Made by a program: the position numbers and the translations under genes
The notes under the pieces: generated by a model
Seen by the model: only the letters and a program-made list of their open reading frames with translations
The model's database searches: none
Told to the model about the DNA's origin: nothing
Shown: positions 49,387 to 58,776 of the stretch, piece after piece
How the letters are laid out: the number at the start of each line of letters is the position of its first letter
Position numbering within the stretch: position 1 is the first letter of the stretch
Assembly: GCA_036498905.1 (NCBI GenBank)
Contig: DASYER010000039.1
Coordinates: 56,996-120,995 of the forward strand
From: DAIDKA01 sp036498905
Lineage (GTDB): Bacteria > Pseudomonadota > Gammaproteobacteria > Steroidobacterales > Steroidobacteraceae
DNA: 64,000 bases
Direction of reading: 5' to 3'

Positions 49387-51965
49387 AGCTCCTCGGCCGG
49401 TTCGCGCAGCGTATAGCGCGAGCTCATGGCGTGGCCATAGGCGCCGGCGTTCGCCACCAGCATTACATCACCGGCGAGGCTCGGTGGCAGCATGCGATCG
49501 TGTCCGAGGATATCGCCGCTTTCGCAGATCGGCCCCACGACCGTGGCCTGAACGGTGGCCGGATCATCCACCCGCGTCAGGTTCACGATTTCGTGGTAAG
49601 CGCCATACAGCGCCGGCCTGATCAGCGAGTTCATGCCGGTGGCCACGCCGACGTACATCGTGTCGCCCTTGGACTTCAGCTGCGTCACCCGGGCCAGCAG
49701 TACCCCGGCCTGGGCCACCAGATAGCGTCCCGGCTCCAACCAGAATGACAGGTGGGGATGCACTCTCTTCACGCGCTCCAGCGCGGCATCAAGTTTTGCC
49801 AGGTCGAATTCGGCCTGACCGGCGCGCTCCGGAACTCCCAGTCCCCCGCCCACATCCACGACCTTCACCTCCGGGAAGCGCTGCGCCAGTTCGGTGAGCA
49901 GCTCCGCGGTCTGTTCCCAATTGGTGACCTCGAGAATGCCACTGCCGCTGTGGGAGTGCAGGCCCACGACGCGCGCGCCCGCGGCCCGGACGGATTCGGC
50001 CAGCTCATCCAACTGCGCGACCGGGACTCCGAACTTGGAATGCTCCCCGCCGGTACGCACATGCCGATGGTGTCCGCGGCCTACCCCACCGTCGATGCGC
50101 ACGAAGATATCCTTGCCGGCGAACACCTTGGGCCAATTCTGGATCGCGAACAGACTGTCGAGCGTCACCAGCACGCCCTGCTCGAACGCCCAGATGTACT
50201 CCTCACGAGCGATGAAGTTCGGGGTGTAGAGGATGCGGCCGCGGTCAATCTGCGCTACCGCGGCGAGCAGATGTTCGACTTCGCCTCGCGAGACGCAGTC
50301 GAAGTCCAAACCCTGTGCGTGGAACAGCTGCAGCACTTCAGGGTGCGGGTTGGCCTTCATCGCATACAGCACGCGCGCTGCGGACTTCACGCCCTTCAGC
50401 GCGCGGGCGGTATTGCGCAACGTGGCGCGATCATAGACGTAGGCGCAATCGCGACCGTCCATCAGCTGCAGCAGTTCCTGGCGACGCAGCTTCCACCAGG
50501 GCGGCTTCTCGGCCGGTCCTGAGCCCTTCGGCGGGGTGAACAATTGATCCCAGGTCGGTCCCAACGCGCGGTCGGCGCGCGAGCGCGGGATCAGCAGTTC
50601 GTGCAGCTGATCGACCAGCCGATCGCCCTGGCTCTCGTCCACGACGAAGGTGAAGTTCAGATCGTTGGCGGCCTGGCTCACCAGATAGACCTGCTGCTCG
50701 GCGAACAGCTCGAACGCCTCGCCCAGCTGGTGCAGGATGCCGCGGATATTGCGGCCGACGAGACTGACCGAAGCGCACGGTCCGATCGCGCGGGCGCGGC
50801 ACAGGCCCGACAGCGCGGTGATCAGGGCATCGAGCTGCGCGCTGTCCAGGGTGTTGGCTGCCGGATCCAACGAGACCGTGACATTGGTTTCCGAAGTGGA
50901 AACCAGGTCCACGGACATGCCGTGGTCCTTGAAGATCTGGAAGGCATCGGCGAGGAAGCCGACCTGGTGCCACATGCCCGGGCTGTCGAGTGCAATCAGG
51001 GTGATGCCCTTCTTGATGCACACGGCCTTGACCTGCGCGCCGCTGTCGCCGGCGTCGGCACTGAGCACCGTGCCCGGTAGATCAGGCACCTGCGTTGCGA
51101 GCACATGCAGGGGGATCTGGTACTGGCGCGCCGGCAGGATGCAGCGCGGATGCAGCACCTTCGCGCCGCTGCTGGCGATTTCCTGGGCCTCATCGTAATG
51201 CAGTGAGCGCAGCTGACGCGCACTGGGTGTGGAGCGCGGATTGGCGCTGAACATGCCCGGCACGTCAGTCCAGATCTCCAGCCGCTCGGCGCTCAACTTG
51301 GCGGCGAGGTATGCCGCCGAGGTGTCCGAACCGCCGCGCCCGAGCAGCACCGTGTTGCCCTCCGCATCACTGGCAACGAACCCCTGGGTGATCACGACCT
51401 TGCCCAGACCGTCCAGCTGTTCGCGGAATGACTCATCGGGTGTGAAGATGCAGGTGGCATTGAGCACGGAGGCCTTCGCGGAGCCGCCGCGCCGTTCGTC
51501 GGCCTTCAGTACGGTACGCGCGTCCAGCCAGTGTGCATCCAGGCCCTGCGCCTTGAGGAACTGTGCGCCAAGCTCGGTGGACATCAACTCGCCGGCGGCC
51601 ATCACGCGCGCACGGGTCTTGTCACTGAGCTCGCCGACCAGGGCCACGCCGGCGCTGATATGACCGAGCTCCTGGAACTGGCGCTCCAGCTGTGCGCTGA
51701 CCGGAATCGCAAGTTCGGCCGCCAGACGCCGATGACGCTCCTCGATGGCGGCGAGGACTTCCGCATGCGAACCATGCAGCGCCGACTCGATCAGCTTTTC
51801 AAGTTTGTCGGTGGTGCCGGTGACCGCCGAATGCACGATCAGCACCCGCGCTCCGGTGTCCAGGCGAGTGCGCGTGATCTGCGCGATGTTGCGCCAGTTG
51901 GCCAGCGAGGAAACGCTGGTGCCACCGAACTTCAGAACGACCCATTGCGGAAAATTGCGCGCCAC
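49377..51965 (-). CDS. lysAC: Fused aspartate kinase / diaminopimelate decarboxylase (LysAC)
   Basis: A single 862-residue protein joins the first and last enzymes of lysine synthesis. Residues 1 to about 465 are aspartate kinase (VVLKFGGTSVSSL, FVASDAEGNTVLLGRGGSDTSAAYLAAKL, ACT-type regulatory repeats). The rest is a fold-III PLP decarboxylase (VLYAMKANPHPEVLQLF with PLP-Lys, GVGRGHHRHVRTGGEHSKFG, LHSHSGSGI, VDVGGGLGVPE, GPICESGDILGHDRMLP). The fusion is characteristic of Xanthomonadales and relatives. GTG start at 51965, with GAGGG about ten bases before; 3' end overlaps mrcB by ten bases. Confidence 0.96.
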   Translation of the reverse strand: MARNFPQWVVLKFGGTSVSSLANWRNIAQITRTRLDTGARVLIVHSAVTGTTDKLEKLIESALHGSHAEVLAAIEERHRRLAAELAIPVSAQLERQFQELGHISAGVALVGELSDKTRARVMAAGELMSTELGAQFLKAQGLDAHWLDARTVLKADERRGGSAKASVLNATCIFTPDESFREQLDGLGKVVITQGFVASDAEGNTVLLGRGGSDTSAAYLAAKLSAERLEIWTDVPGMFSANPRSTPSARQLRSLHYDEAQEIASSGAKVLHPRCILPARQYQIPLHVLATQVPDLPGTVLSADAGDSGAQVKAVCIKKGITLIALDSPGMWHQVGFLADAFQIFKDHGMSVDLVSTSETNVTVSLDPAANTLDSAQLDALITALSGLCRARAIGPCASVSLVGRNIRGILHQLGEAFELFAEQQVYLVSQAANDLNFTFVVDESQGDRLVDQLHELLIPRSRADRALGPTWDQLFTPPKGSGPAEKPPWWKLRRQELLQLMDGRDCAYVYDRATLRNTARALKGVKSAARVLYAMKANPHPEVLQLFHAQGLDFDCVSRGEVEHLLAAVAQIDRGRILYTPNFIAREEYIWAFEQGVLVTLDSLFAIQNWPKVFAGKDIFVRIDGGVGRGHHRHVRTGGEHSKFGVPVAQLDELAESVRAAGARVVGLHSHSGSGILEVTNWEQTAELLTELAQRFPEVKVVDVGGGLGVPERAGQAEFDLAKLDAALERVKRVHPHLSFWLEPGRYLVAQAGVLLARVTQLKSKGDTMYVGVATGMNSLIRPALYGAYHEIVNLTRVDDPATVQATVVGPICESGDILGHDRMLPPSLAGDVMLVANAGAYGHAMSSRYTLREPAEELCI

Positions 51966-52055
51966 GATGCGATGCCCTCGCTATGGGCTGTACTGGTGTG
52001 GAACTGCTTTTACGGCAAGACGGAAAGGTCCGGGGGCCGCTCCCGGCGGCACGCG

Positions 52056-52274
52056 CTATCCCTCATCATCGAAGATGTCGCGCAGATCCTTTTCGAGCTT
52101 GCGATCCGCGAGCACCTCTTCGAGCTTGCTCCACGCGGCCTTGCCGCGCTTGCCCTGGGTGCGTACGCGTTTGTCCACGCGGTCCAGAATACGGTCGTAA
52201 TCGGTACCGTCTTCGGGTGCGTTATTGAGGAATTCGTCGTCTAGATCGAAGTTTTCGTTATCTCGCTCTGACAT
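52056..52274 (-). CDS. Small acidic protein, resembling the PA3496 family
   Basis: A 72-residue highly charged protein starting MSERDNENFDLDDEFLNN and ending EVLADRKLEKDLRDIFDDEG. It has no signal or membrane segment. The end, with a short helix of the type LExxLxxRKLxxDLxD, resembles the PA3496-type family of putative envelope-integrity proteins, which are similar in length; the match is by eye only. It lies 90 bases upstream of lysAC in the same direction. Confidence 0.55.
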   Translation of the reverse strand: MSERDNENFDLDDEFLNNAPEDGTDYDRILDRVDKRVRTQGKRGKAAWSKLEEVLADRKLEKDLRDIFDDEG

Positions 52275-52523
52275 CGCTGAAGGTTAGAATTTTCACGTAA
52301 AAACAACGACTTATACCCAAAAGGTTAACCCTGCGGGTGCGCGAATTATAACGGATCCGCGCAGCCTTTCAACTGTTTGCGGCAAATTTTGTCGCTGGCC
52401 TGCCAGCTGGAGCGCGGAGCGTCAAGTCCAAGGGTGGCCGAAGGCGGCGAGGCAGGGACCATCATCAAGGCAACATCGATCTTTTTGTGCCCCTGATCAG
52501 CGCTTTTAGCCTCGTGTTGGCGC
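52275..52523. other. 249-base gap between the L,D-transpeptidase and the small acidic gene
   Basis: This presumably holds the promoter of the small acidic gene and lysAC. A TATAAG on the minus strand near 52310-52320 could be a -10 element without a clear -35. AAGGTTA occurs twice within 50 bases (near 52270 and 52321). No gene is visible. Confidence 0.3.
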
Positions 52524-53639
52524 CTATTGAGTGACCCAGCGACTGCTTTCAGTAGCCGGTGGAACCACCTGAGTGGTGGTGGTTGCCGGCGGCGCAGGTG
52601 CAGCGGGCGGTGCCGTCGCAGGCGCCGGCGCAGGTACCGCCGGTGCATCACCCTCCCCCGGAACCGTCGCCGTGGAGGTCGCGGCAACCGCCGGGGCCGG
52701 ATCCACGTCTGCCTGCAGGCCCACCAGCACCGGAATGCCGTTCGCGGTCTTCAGGGCGTCCTGGGCAATGTCCCAATTCACCGCCGTGGTCGAATTGCCC
52801 AGCACTTCGTTGAGCATTGCCTCGAACTTGCTCAGCACCGGGGCAACGGTCTGACCCTGGGCATCGACCGGCGGATGCGCCTCCAGCAGCAGATCGCCAT
52901 TCACGAAGGCGACCTTGAGGGGCTCATTGACCAGATACACCTTGGTTCCCACCGGCACCGTCGGGAACAGTGCGGCGACATCCTCCGGATACATGCGGAT
53001 GCACCCGTGGGTGACCGCCATGCCGACGGCCAACGGATTGTTGGTGCCGTGAATCAGATAGTCGCCGGGATGAATGGCAAGACGCATCGCGAACAGACCC
53101 AGCGGGTTATCCGGCCCGGATTTGATGACACCCTTGGGCAGCGGATCCCCGTTTGCCAGATGTTCGGCGCGCACCGAAGCCGGCGGATTCCAGGTCGGAT
53201 TCACCTCCTTGGAAACGACATGCGTCAGCCCCATTGGAGTCTGCCAGTCCATCTTGCCGATGCTCACCGGGTAGGTGACGACGGTGGGCATGTGGCCCTT
53301 GCGCGGTTTCGGAAAGTAATAAATACGATGTTCGGGAATGTTGACGATGATGCCGTCGCGCGGACCGGGCGGCAGAATGTGCCGACCGGGAATCATGATG
53401 TCGGTCCCCTCTCCGGGCAGCCACTGATCCACCTTCGGGTTGGCGCGGGCGATCTCCTCGTATCCCAGGCCGTAGCGGCGCGCGATCTCCACCAGGGTGT
53501 CGGAATAGTGCGTCTTGATATGGAGGTCTTCGCCGACGACCTGCATCGTCGGATCCGGGAGCTCGTAGACCGCAGCGTTTGCCAGGCGCACGCCGGATGC
53601 GCTCAGAACCATGACGAGAAGCGGGATCAACTGTTTCAT
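52524..53639 (-). CDS. L,D-transpeptidase (ErfK/YbiS type) with LysM and Pro/Ala-rich tail
   Basis: A 371-residue periplasmic enzyme that cross-links peptidoglycan or anchors lipoprotein. It has a signal peptide (MKQLIPLLVMVLSASGVRLANA), a LysM module (about residues 40-90: HYSDTLVEIARRYGLGYEEIARANPKV), and a YkuD catalytic domain with HGTNNPLAVGMAVTHGCIRMYPEDV, where Cys is the nucleophile. The last 60 or so residues are Pro/Ala/Thr-rich. The ATG at 53639 starts the signal; the frame continues upstream through mpg antisense but is not coding. Divergent from mpg by 35 bases. Confidence 0.93.
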   Translation of the reverse strand: MKQLIPLLVMVLSASGVRLANAAVYELPDPTMQVVGEDLHIKTHYSDTLVEIARRYGLGYEEIARANPKVDQWLPGEGTDIMIPGRHILPPGPRDGIIVNIPEHRIYYFPKPRKGHMPTVVTYPVSIGKMDWQTPMGLTHVVSKEVNPTWNPPASVRAEHLANGDPLPKGVIKSGPDNPLGLFAMRLAIHPGDYLIHGTNNPLAVGMAVTHGCIRMYPEDVAALFPTVPVGTKVYLVNEPLKVAFVNGDLLLEAHPPVDAQGQTVAPVLSKFEAMLNEVLGNSTTAVNWDIAQDALKTANGIPVLVGLQADVDPAPAVAATSTATVPGEGDAPAVPAPAPATAPPAAPAPPATTTTQVVPPATESSRWVTQ

Positions 53640-53674
53640 ACTCGCGCATTCTACCCTCTTTCCTCGTGACGCCC

Positions 53675-54289
53675 ATGACACAGGTCCTACCGCGTGCATT
53701 TTTCGCCCGAAATTCGCTTGAACTGGCCCGCGACCTGCTCGGCATGCACCTGGTGATCCGGCGTCCAGCCGGCCTCGCGATCGGCCGCATCGTCGAGACC
53801 GAGGCCTACCAGGGGCCCGAGGATCTGGCCGCCCACAGCGTCGGCGGGCGGCGTACCGCCCGCACCGAAGTGATGTATGGCCCGGCGGGATACGCTTACG
53901 TCTATCTGATCTATGGCATCTGGAACTGCTTGAACGTGGTCGCCGCGAAGCCGGGCATACCGCACGCCGTGCTGCTGCGGGCAGTCGAGCCGGTGGCAGG
54001 GATCGAGGCACCGAGCTGGGGGCCGGGCCTGCTGTGCCGTGCGTTCGACATCGATCGCTCACACAATGGGTTGAACCTGCGCGGCGATGAGCTGTGGATT
54101 CAGGCGCCGAAGACCCCACGGGCAGTGCGCGTGGGCACGGGGCCGCGCATCGGCGTGGAGTACGCCGGGAAGTGGGCGCGGCGTCCCTGGCGCTTCTTCG
54201 ACCGCGACTCACCCTATGTCTCGACCGTGTCGGCAGCAGCGCGGCGGCGCGCACTGGCAAGCATGGCCCCCGATCAGATCCAGGTCTGA
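53675..54289 (+). CDS. DNA-3-methyladenine glycosylase (Mpg/AAG family)
   Basis: A 204-residue glycosylase of the mammalian AAG type that excises alkylated purines. Motifs: LPRAFFARNSLELARDLLGMHLV, GRIVETEAYQGPEDLAAHS (catalytic Glu), TEVMYGPAGYAYVYLIYGIWNCLNVV, AVLLRAVEP and GPRIGVEYAGKWARRPWRFF. The ATG at 53675 is preferred; GTG at 53666 is an alternative three codons upstream. Its last 16 bases overlap the convergent cysNC. Confidence 0.93.
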   Translation: MTQVLPRAFFARNSLELARDLLGMHLVIRRPAGLAIGRIVETEAYQGPEDLAAHSVGGRRTARTEVMYGPAGYAYVYLIYGIWNCLNVVAAKPGIPHAVLLRAVEPVAGIEAPSWGPGLLCRAFDIDRSHNGLNLRGDELWIQAPKTPRAVRVGTGPRIGVEYAGKWARRPWRFFDRDSPYVSTVSAAARRRALASMAPDQIQV

Positions 54290-56166
54290 GTGTCCCCGCG
54301 CCCCTGGCCGTCCCAGCCGAGAATCTGCCGCTCCTGCAACAGCGCCACCACGCGTGCGGCGGACTGTTCGAGACTCTCCTTGAGCGTATCCAGCCGCAGG
54401 TCCGCGTTCTCCGGCGCCTCGTACGGGGAATCAATCCCGGTGAAGTTCTTGATCAACCCGGCCTGGGCGCGGGCATACAGACCCTTCGGATCGCGGCGTA
54501 TGCACTCCTCGAGTGGAGTGTCGACGAACACTTCGATGAACTCACCCTCCGGCACCAGCTCACGCACCATGGTGCGCTCGGCCCGGAACGGCGAGATGAA
54601 CGAGCACAGCACGATCATGCCGGCGTCCGTGAACAGCTTGGCGACTTCGCCCACGCGGCGCACATTCTCGACACGGTCCGCATCGGTAAAACCCAGATCC
54701 CGGTTCAGGCCATGCCGCACGTTGTCCCCGTCGAGGAGATACGTGTGCGCGCCGCCGCCGTGAAGTTCCTTCTCGACCAGGTTTGCGATCGTGGACTTGC
54801 CCGAACCCGAAAGACCCGTGAACCACAGGATCACGGGCTTGTGACCGTTGCGATGCATGCGGGCGACTTTGTCGACCGACAGGCTCTGCCGGTGCACGTT
54901 GGTCGCGCGCCGCAGACCGAAGGAGATCATGCCGGCACCCGCCGTCGCATTCGTGAAGCGATCGATCAGGATGAACGCACCGGTTTCACGGTTCTCAAGA
55001 TACGGATCAAGCGCCACGGGCGCGGCAGTGGCCAGGTTGCACAGGCCGATCTCATTGAGGCCTAAGGTCTTGGCAGCGATATGCTCCAGCGTATTCACAT
55101 CGACCTTGTGCTTCAGGGTCGTGACGCGCGCGGGCACGAAGCGTGTACCGATACGCATCAGATACGAGCGGCCCGGCAGCATCGGGTCCTCGGCCATCCA
55201 CAGCAGATGCGCGGCGAACTGATCGACGACCTCCGGGCGTGCCTCGGGACGGGCCAGAACATCGCCGCGGGCGATGTCGACTTCATCCGCGAGCACGAGC
55301 GTCACGGCATCCCCGGCCTGCGCCTCGGGCAGATCCCCATCCGCCGTGACAATGCGGGTGATCCGCGATTCCTTGCCGGAGGCCGCCACGACCACCGCCT
55401 CGCCGCTGCCGATGCTGCCGGAGGCCACCGTTCCGGAAAAGCCCCTGAAATCGAGATTCGGCCGGTTGACCCATTGCACGGGGAAGCGGAAAGGCTTGTC
55501 GAGTACTCCTGACTCCACATCCAGGGCCTCCAGATATTCGAGCAAGGTGGGGCCGGTGAACCATTTCAGTTTTTCTGATCGTTCGCTGACGTTATCGCCG
55601 AAGCGGGCCGACATCGGAATGGCCGTGATGGAGGCGAATCCCAAGGTCTTGGCGAAGCCGAGATAATCGCCCACGATGTGGTGGAAAGTGGCCGCCGAGA
55701 AGTCCACCAGGTCGATCTTGTTGATCGCGACAGCGACGTGGCGGATGCCCAGCAGCGAACAGATGTAACTGTGGCGCCGGGTTTGAGTCAGCACGCCCTT
55801 GCGGGCGTCGATCAGGATGACCGCGGCATCGCTGTTGGAAGCACCCGTGGCCATGTTGCGGGTGTACTGCTCATGCCCGGGCGTGTCCGCGACGATGAAG
55901 GAGCGGCGCGGCGTGTTGAAAAACCGGTAGGCCACATCGATGGTGATGCCCTGCTCGCGTTCTGCCTCCAGCCCATCGACCAGCAGCGCCAGATCGATGT
56001 CTTCGCCGGTGGTGCCATGCTTGCGACTGTCGCGTGCGAGGGTCGCAAGCTGATCCTCGAGAATCAGCTTGGAATCAAACAGCAGCCGGCCGATCAATGT
56101 CGATTTGCCGTCATCCACCGAACCGCAGGTCAGGAAGCGCAGCAGGCTCTTCTCACTCTCCATCAA
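54274..56166 (-). CDS. cysNC: Fused sulfate adenylyltransferase subunit 1 / APS kinase (CysNC)
   Basis: A 630-residue fusion. The N-terminal CysN GTPase has FLTCGSVDDGKSTLIGRL, EREQGITIDVAYRFF, ADTPGHEQYTRNMATGAS and NKIDLVDF. The C-terminal APS kinase (from about residue 445) has WFTGLSGSGKSTIANLVEKEL, LDGDNVRHGLNRDLGF, CSFISPFRAERTMVRELV and NFTGIDSPYEAPENADL. Together with CysD it makes APS and then PAPS. It overlaps cysD by four bases, the last of the cysQ-cysD-cysNC operon. Confidence 0.97.
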   Translation of the reverse strand: MMESEKSLLRFLTCGSVDDGKSTLIGRLLFDSKLILEDQLATLARDSRKHGTTGEDIDLALLVDGLEAEREQGITIDVAYRFFNTPRRSFIVADTPGHEQYTRNMATGASNSDAAVILIDARKGVLTQTRRHSYICSLLGIRHVAVAINKIDLVDFSAATFHHIVGDYLGFAKTLGFASITAIPMSARFGDNVSERSEKLKWFTGPTLLEYLEALDVESGVLDKPFRFPVQWVNRPNLDFRGFSGTVASGSIGSGEAVVVAASGKESRITRIVTADGDLPEAQAGDAVTLVLADEVDIARGDVLARPEARPEVVDQFAAHLLWMAEDPMLPGRSYLMRIGTRFVPARVTTLKHKVDVNTLEHIAAKTLGLNEIGLCNLATAAPVALDPYLENRETGAFILIDRFTNATAGAGMISFGLRRATNVHRQSLSVDKVARMHRNGHKPVILWFTGLSGSGKSTIANLVEKELHGGGAHTYLLDGDNVRHGLNRDLGFTDADRVENVRRVGEVAKLFTDAGMIVLCSFISPFRAERTMVRELVPEGEFIEVFVDTPLEECIRRDPKGLYARAQAGLIKNFTGIDSPYEAPENADLRLDTLKESLEQSAARVVALLQERQILGWDGQGRGDTQTWI

Positions 56167-57086
56167 AAGTATCCTTCGCGCTTCTTGCGTTCCATGGAGG
56201 CCGACTCGTCGCTGTCGATGAGGCGTCCGGAGCGTTCCGAAGTGCGGGCGGCCACCATTTCATCGATGATGGCATCCAGCGTCGTCGCCGAACTGTCGAT
56301 GGCCGCGGACAACGGATAATCCCCGAGCGAGCGGAACCGCACGCTGCGCAGTTCTTCCTTCTCTCCCGGCAGTAGCGGCATGCGCTCATCATCGCGCATG
56401 ATGAGCAGGCCATCGCGCTTCACCACCGGTCGGGGCGCGGCAAAGTACAGGGGCACGACCGGGATATCCTCCGCGCGCGTGTACTGCCAGATGTCCAGTT
56501 CGGTCCAGTTGGACAGCGGGAACACGCGGATGGTCTCGCCCTTGGTCAGGCGGGTGTTATAGAGCTGCCACAATTCGGGCCGCTGATTGCGCGGCTCCCA
56601 GGTGTGCCCGGCCGAGCGCACCGAAAAAATCCGTTCCTTGGCCCGACTCTTCTCCTCGTCGCGCCGTGCGCCGCCGAAGGCGGCATCAAATCCGTACTGA
56701 TCCAGCGCCTGCTTCAACGCCTCGGTCTTCATCACCTGCGTGTGCACCTGCGACCCGGATCGAATCGGATTGATGCCCCGGGCGACGCCGTCCTGGTTGG
56801 TATACGCCAAAAGCTTGAAGCCGTAGCGCGCCACGATCATGTCGCGATGGCGAATCATGTCGCGGAATTTCCAGCCGGTATCAACATGCAGCAGCGGGAA
56901 CGGCGGCTTGGAGGGGAAGAAGGCCTTGAGCGCCAGATGCAGCATCACCCCGGAGTCCTTGCCGATCGAATACAGCATCACGGGATTGGCGAACTCTGCG
57001 ACGACTTCGCGCATGATGCCGATCGACTCGGCTTCCAGACGTTTCAGGTGTGCCGCGAGTGGCGCTTTGGATGGGTTTGCTGTCAT
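56163..57086 (-). CDS. cysD: Sulfate adenylyltransferase subunit 2 (CysD)
   Basis: CysD forms APS from sulfate and ATP, driven by the CysN GTPase. The 307-residue protein has the PP-loop SIGKDSGVMLHLALKAFFP, LLHVDTGWKFRDMI, GARRDEEKSRAKERIFS, PLSNWTELDIWQY and the C-terminal SGRLIDSDESASMERKKREGYF. ATG overlaps the cysQ stop by four bases. Confidence 0.97.
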   Translation of the reverse strand: MTANPSKAPLAAHLKRLEAESIGIMREVVAEFANPVMLYSIGKDSGVMLHLALKAFFPSKPPFPLLHVDTGWKFRDMIRHRDMIVARYGFKLLAYTNQDGVARGINPIRSGSQVHTQVMKTEALKQALDQYGFDAAFGGARRDEEKSRAKERIFSVRSAGHTWEPRNQRPELWQLYNTRLTKGETIRVFPLSNWTELDIWQYTRAEDIPVVPLYFAAPRPVVKRDGLLIMRDDERMPLLPGEKEELRSVRFRSLGDYPLSAAIDSSATTLDAIIDEMVAARTSERSGRLIDSDESASMERKKREGYF

Positions 57087-57901
57087 GAGCCTGATCCTTC
57101 ATCTCCCAGCGCATGGGGCACGAACGCGCCGCTCGCCACGAACCAGGGATTGCGAAACTGCGGCTTGCCGTAACGCAGTGGCTGGCCTTGCGGCCCGAGC
57201 ACCTGGCCGCCGGCGGCGAGCAGCACCGCCTGTCCGGCAGCGGTATCCCATTCCATCGTCGGCCCCAGGCGCGGATACAGATCCGCCTCGCCCGCCGCCA
57301 CGAGGCAGAATTTCAGCGACGAACCCACGGCAACCAGGTCCGCGACCGTGTATTGCGCCAGATATGTATCGGTCTGCGCCGTACGGTGCGAGCGCGAGGC
57401 CACGGCGGTGATGCCGGCAGCCGGGATCTTGCGTACCCGTAAGTCGGTGAAGTCCGCCGCAGCCGCCGCGTCGGAAGCGAGGCTCGCCCGCCGCGCCGTC
57501 GCGGCCGCGACATCGCCGGTGAACAACTGGCCGGTTGCAGGCGCGTACACGACTCCCAAGGCGGGCACGCCATGACGGATCAGCGCAATGTTGACGGTGA
57601 AGTCGCCGCGCTTCTGCACGAACTCCTTGGTGCCATCCAGAGGATCCACCAGGAAGAACTCATCGGCGATGGACGGAAGGTGGCCGGCGGCAACCTGCTC
57701 CTCGGCAACCACTGCGATGCCGGATGCGTGACGAGTCAGAGCCTCGAGGATGATTTCCTCGGCGGCATGGTCGGCGGCCGTGACGGGGGAGTCATCAGCT
57801 TTGGTGTGAACCGCGAACGTCGTATGGTAAATCCGGTTCGCGGCGCGGCCTGCCGCGAGGGCGGCATCGATCATGGCTCGCAGTAACAAACTGTCTGACA
57901 T
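57083..57901 (-). CDS. cysQ: 3'(2'),5'-bisphosphate nucleotidase (CysQ)
   Basis: CysQ removes the 3'-phosphate of PAP left after PAPS use. The 272-residue inositol-monophosphatase-fold protein has DDSPVTAADHAAEEIILEAL, VAEEQ, FLVDPLDGTKEFVQKRGDFTVNIALI (metal-binding DPLDGT) and GPTMEWDTAAGQAVLLAAGG. First gene of the operon; an AT-rich regulatory gap lies upstream. Confidence 0.95.
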   Translation of the reverse strand: MSDSLLLRAMIDAALAAGRAANRIYHTTFAVHTKADDSPVTAADHAAEEIILEALTRHASGIAVVAEEQVAAGHLPSIADEFFLVDPLDGTKEFVQKRGDFTVNIALIRHGVPALGVVYAPATGQLFTGDVAAATARRASLASDAAAAADFTDLRVRKIPAAGITAVASRSHRTAQTDTYLAQYTVADLVAVGSSLKFCLVAAGEADLYPRLGPTMEWDTAAGQAVLLAAGGQVLGPQGQPLRYGKPQFRNPWFVASGAFVPHALGDEGSGS

Positions 57902-58194
57902 TCAAATGAGTGTTTGCGCTCAGTACAAGCGGGGGCCGGAAGTGTACACATGCCGTTGCATAGTGAGGCGCGGCAGCGCTCCAGTCGTAAGACTTGTTCG
58001 GCATGAGCATATAAGTTATGTGATTATTCAATATGTTATGCTTCATTTCGATAAGTAGGATTACATTCCGCAGACCCGTCAAGGCCCGGAACATCGGTTG
58101 ATTGCCGCAGTCAAAATGGAAGGCTCCCAGGTCAACGCCGGCATGGATTGTCGCGTTTTGCGTCTTAAGTACCGAACTGGATTGGAAATGAATC
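57902..58194. promoter_or_regulatory. 293-base divergent control region with an AT-rich block
   Basis: The region separates cysQ (minus) from the glycine-zipper lipoprotein (plus). Bases of about 58000-58065 are strikingly AT-rich against GC-rich surroundings. Within it AGCATA (58006-58011) and TATGCT (58037-58042) form an inverted repeat spaced by 25 bases, and TATGTT and TATGCT could be -10 elements on the plus strand. A CysB-like LysR regulator would be expected to act here, but no firm site can be assigned. No gene seen. Confidence 0.45.
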
Positions 58195-58764
58195 ATGATG
58201 CTTAAAGATTCCCTCTTCCGTCATATGCGCATCTTCGCGGCTGCCGCAACGAGCGTGCTGCTGGCTGCCTGCGTGGCCGGCCCGCCGCCGCGCGATCTGC
58301 CACCGCCCCCTCCGCCGCCCAATGTCACGGTGTACGCATATCCGCAGCAGGGGCAATCACCCCAGCAGCAGGATCGCGACCACTACGAATGTTCCACCTG
58401 GGCCACCCAGCAGACCGGCTTCAATCCCAGCGCACCGAATGTGCCGCCCCACGAGCGGGTGCGGGTCGTCGGCGGTCCAGCGCCCGGATCCGGTGTCGCA
58501 GTGGGCGCGGTGACCGGCGGAATCCTCGGCGCGGCCGTGTCCAATCCGCGCAACGCCGGTGCCGGGCTGCTGCTGGGCGCGCTGTTGGGTGGCGCGATCG
58601 GCGCAGGAGCCGAAGCTTCCGCGAATGCCCAGGCGCAGGATGCCGCGAATGCCAGTGCGGATGCCCATATGCAGGCGCAGGCCGCGCAGATCGAGCGCAA
58701 GGCCTCGGACTATCGTCGCGCAGTGGGCGCCTGCCTCGAAGGCCGCGGCTACAGTATTAAATAA
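58195..58764 (+). CDS. Glycine-zipper lipoprotein with split YP/GACL module
   Basis: A 189-residue predicted lipoprotein: signal ending in lipobox LLAAC (Cys26), a Pro-rich stretch, then VYAYPQQGQSPQQQDRDHYECSTWATQQTGFNPS (about 46-79), a glycine zipper of two hydrophobic Gly-rich segments (about 97-140: GSGVAVGAVTGGILGAAVS, AGAGLLLGALLGGAIGAGAE), an Ala/Gln-rich helix, and the ending DYRRAVGACLEGRGYSIK. The beginning and end of the module match the C-terminus of the next gene, which lacks the zipper. Outer-membrane location is likely. Function unknown. Confidence 0.82.
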   Translation: MMLKDSLFRHMRIFAAAATSVLLAACVAGPPPRDLPPPPPPPNVTVYAYPQQGQSPQQQDRDHYECSTWATQQTGFNPSAPNVPPHERVRVVGGPAPGSGVAVGAVTGGILGAAVSNPRNAGAGLLLGALLGGAIGAGAEASANAQAQDAANASADAHMQAQAAQIERKASDYRRAVGACLEGRGYSIK

Positions 58765-58776
58765 CAGGAACTGAAC

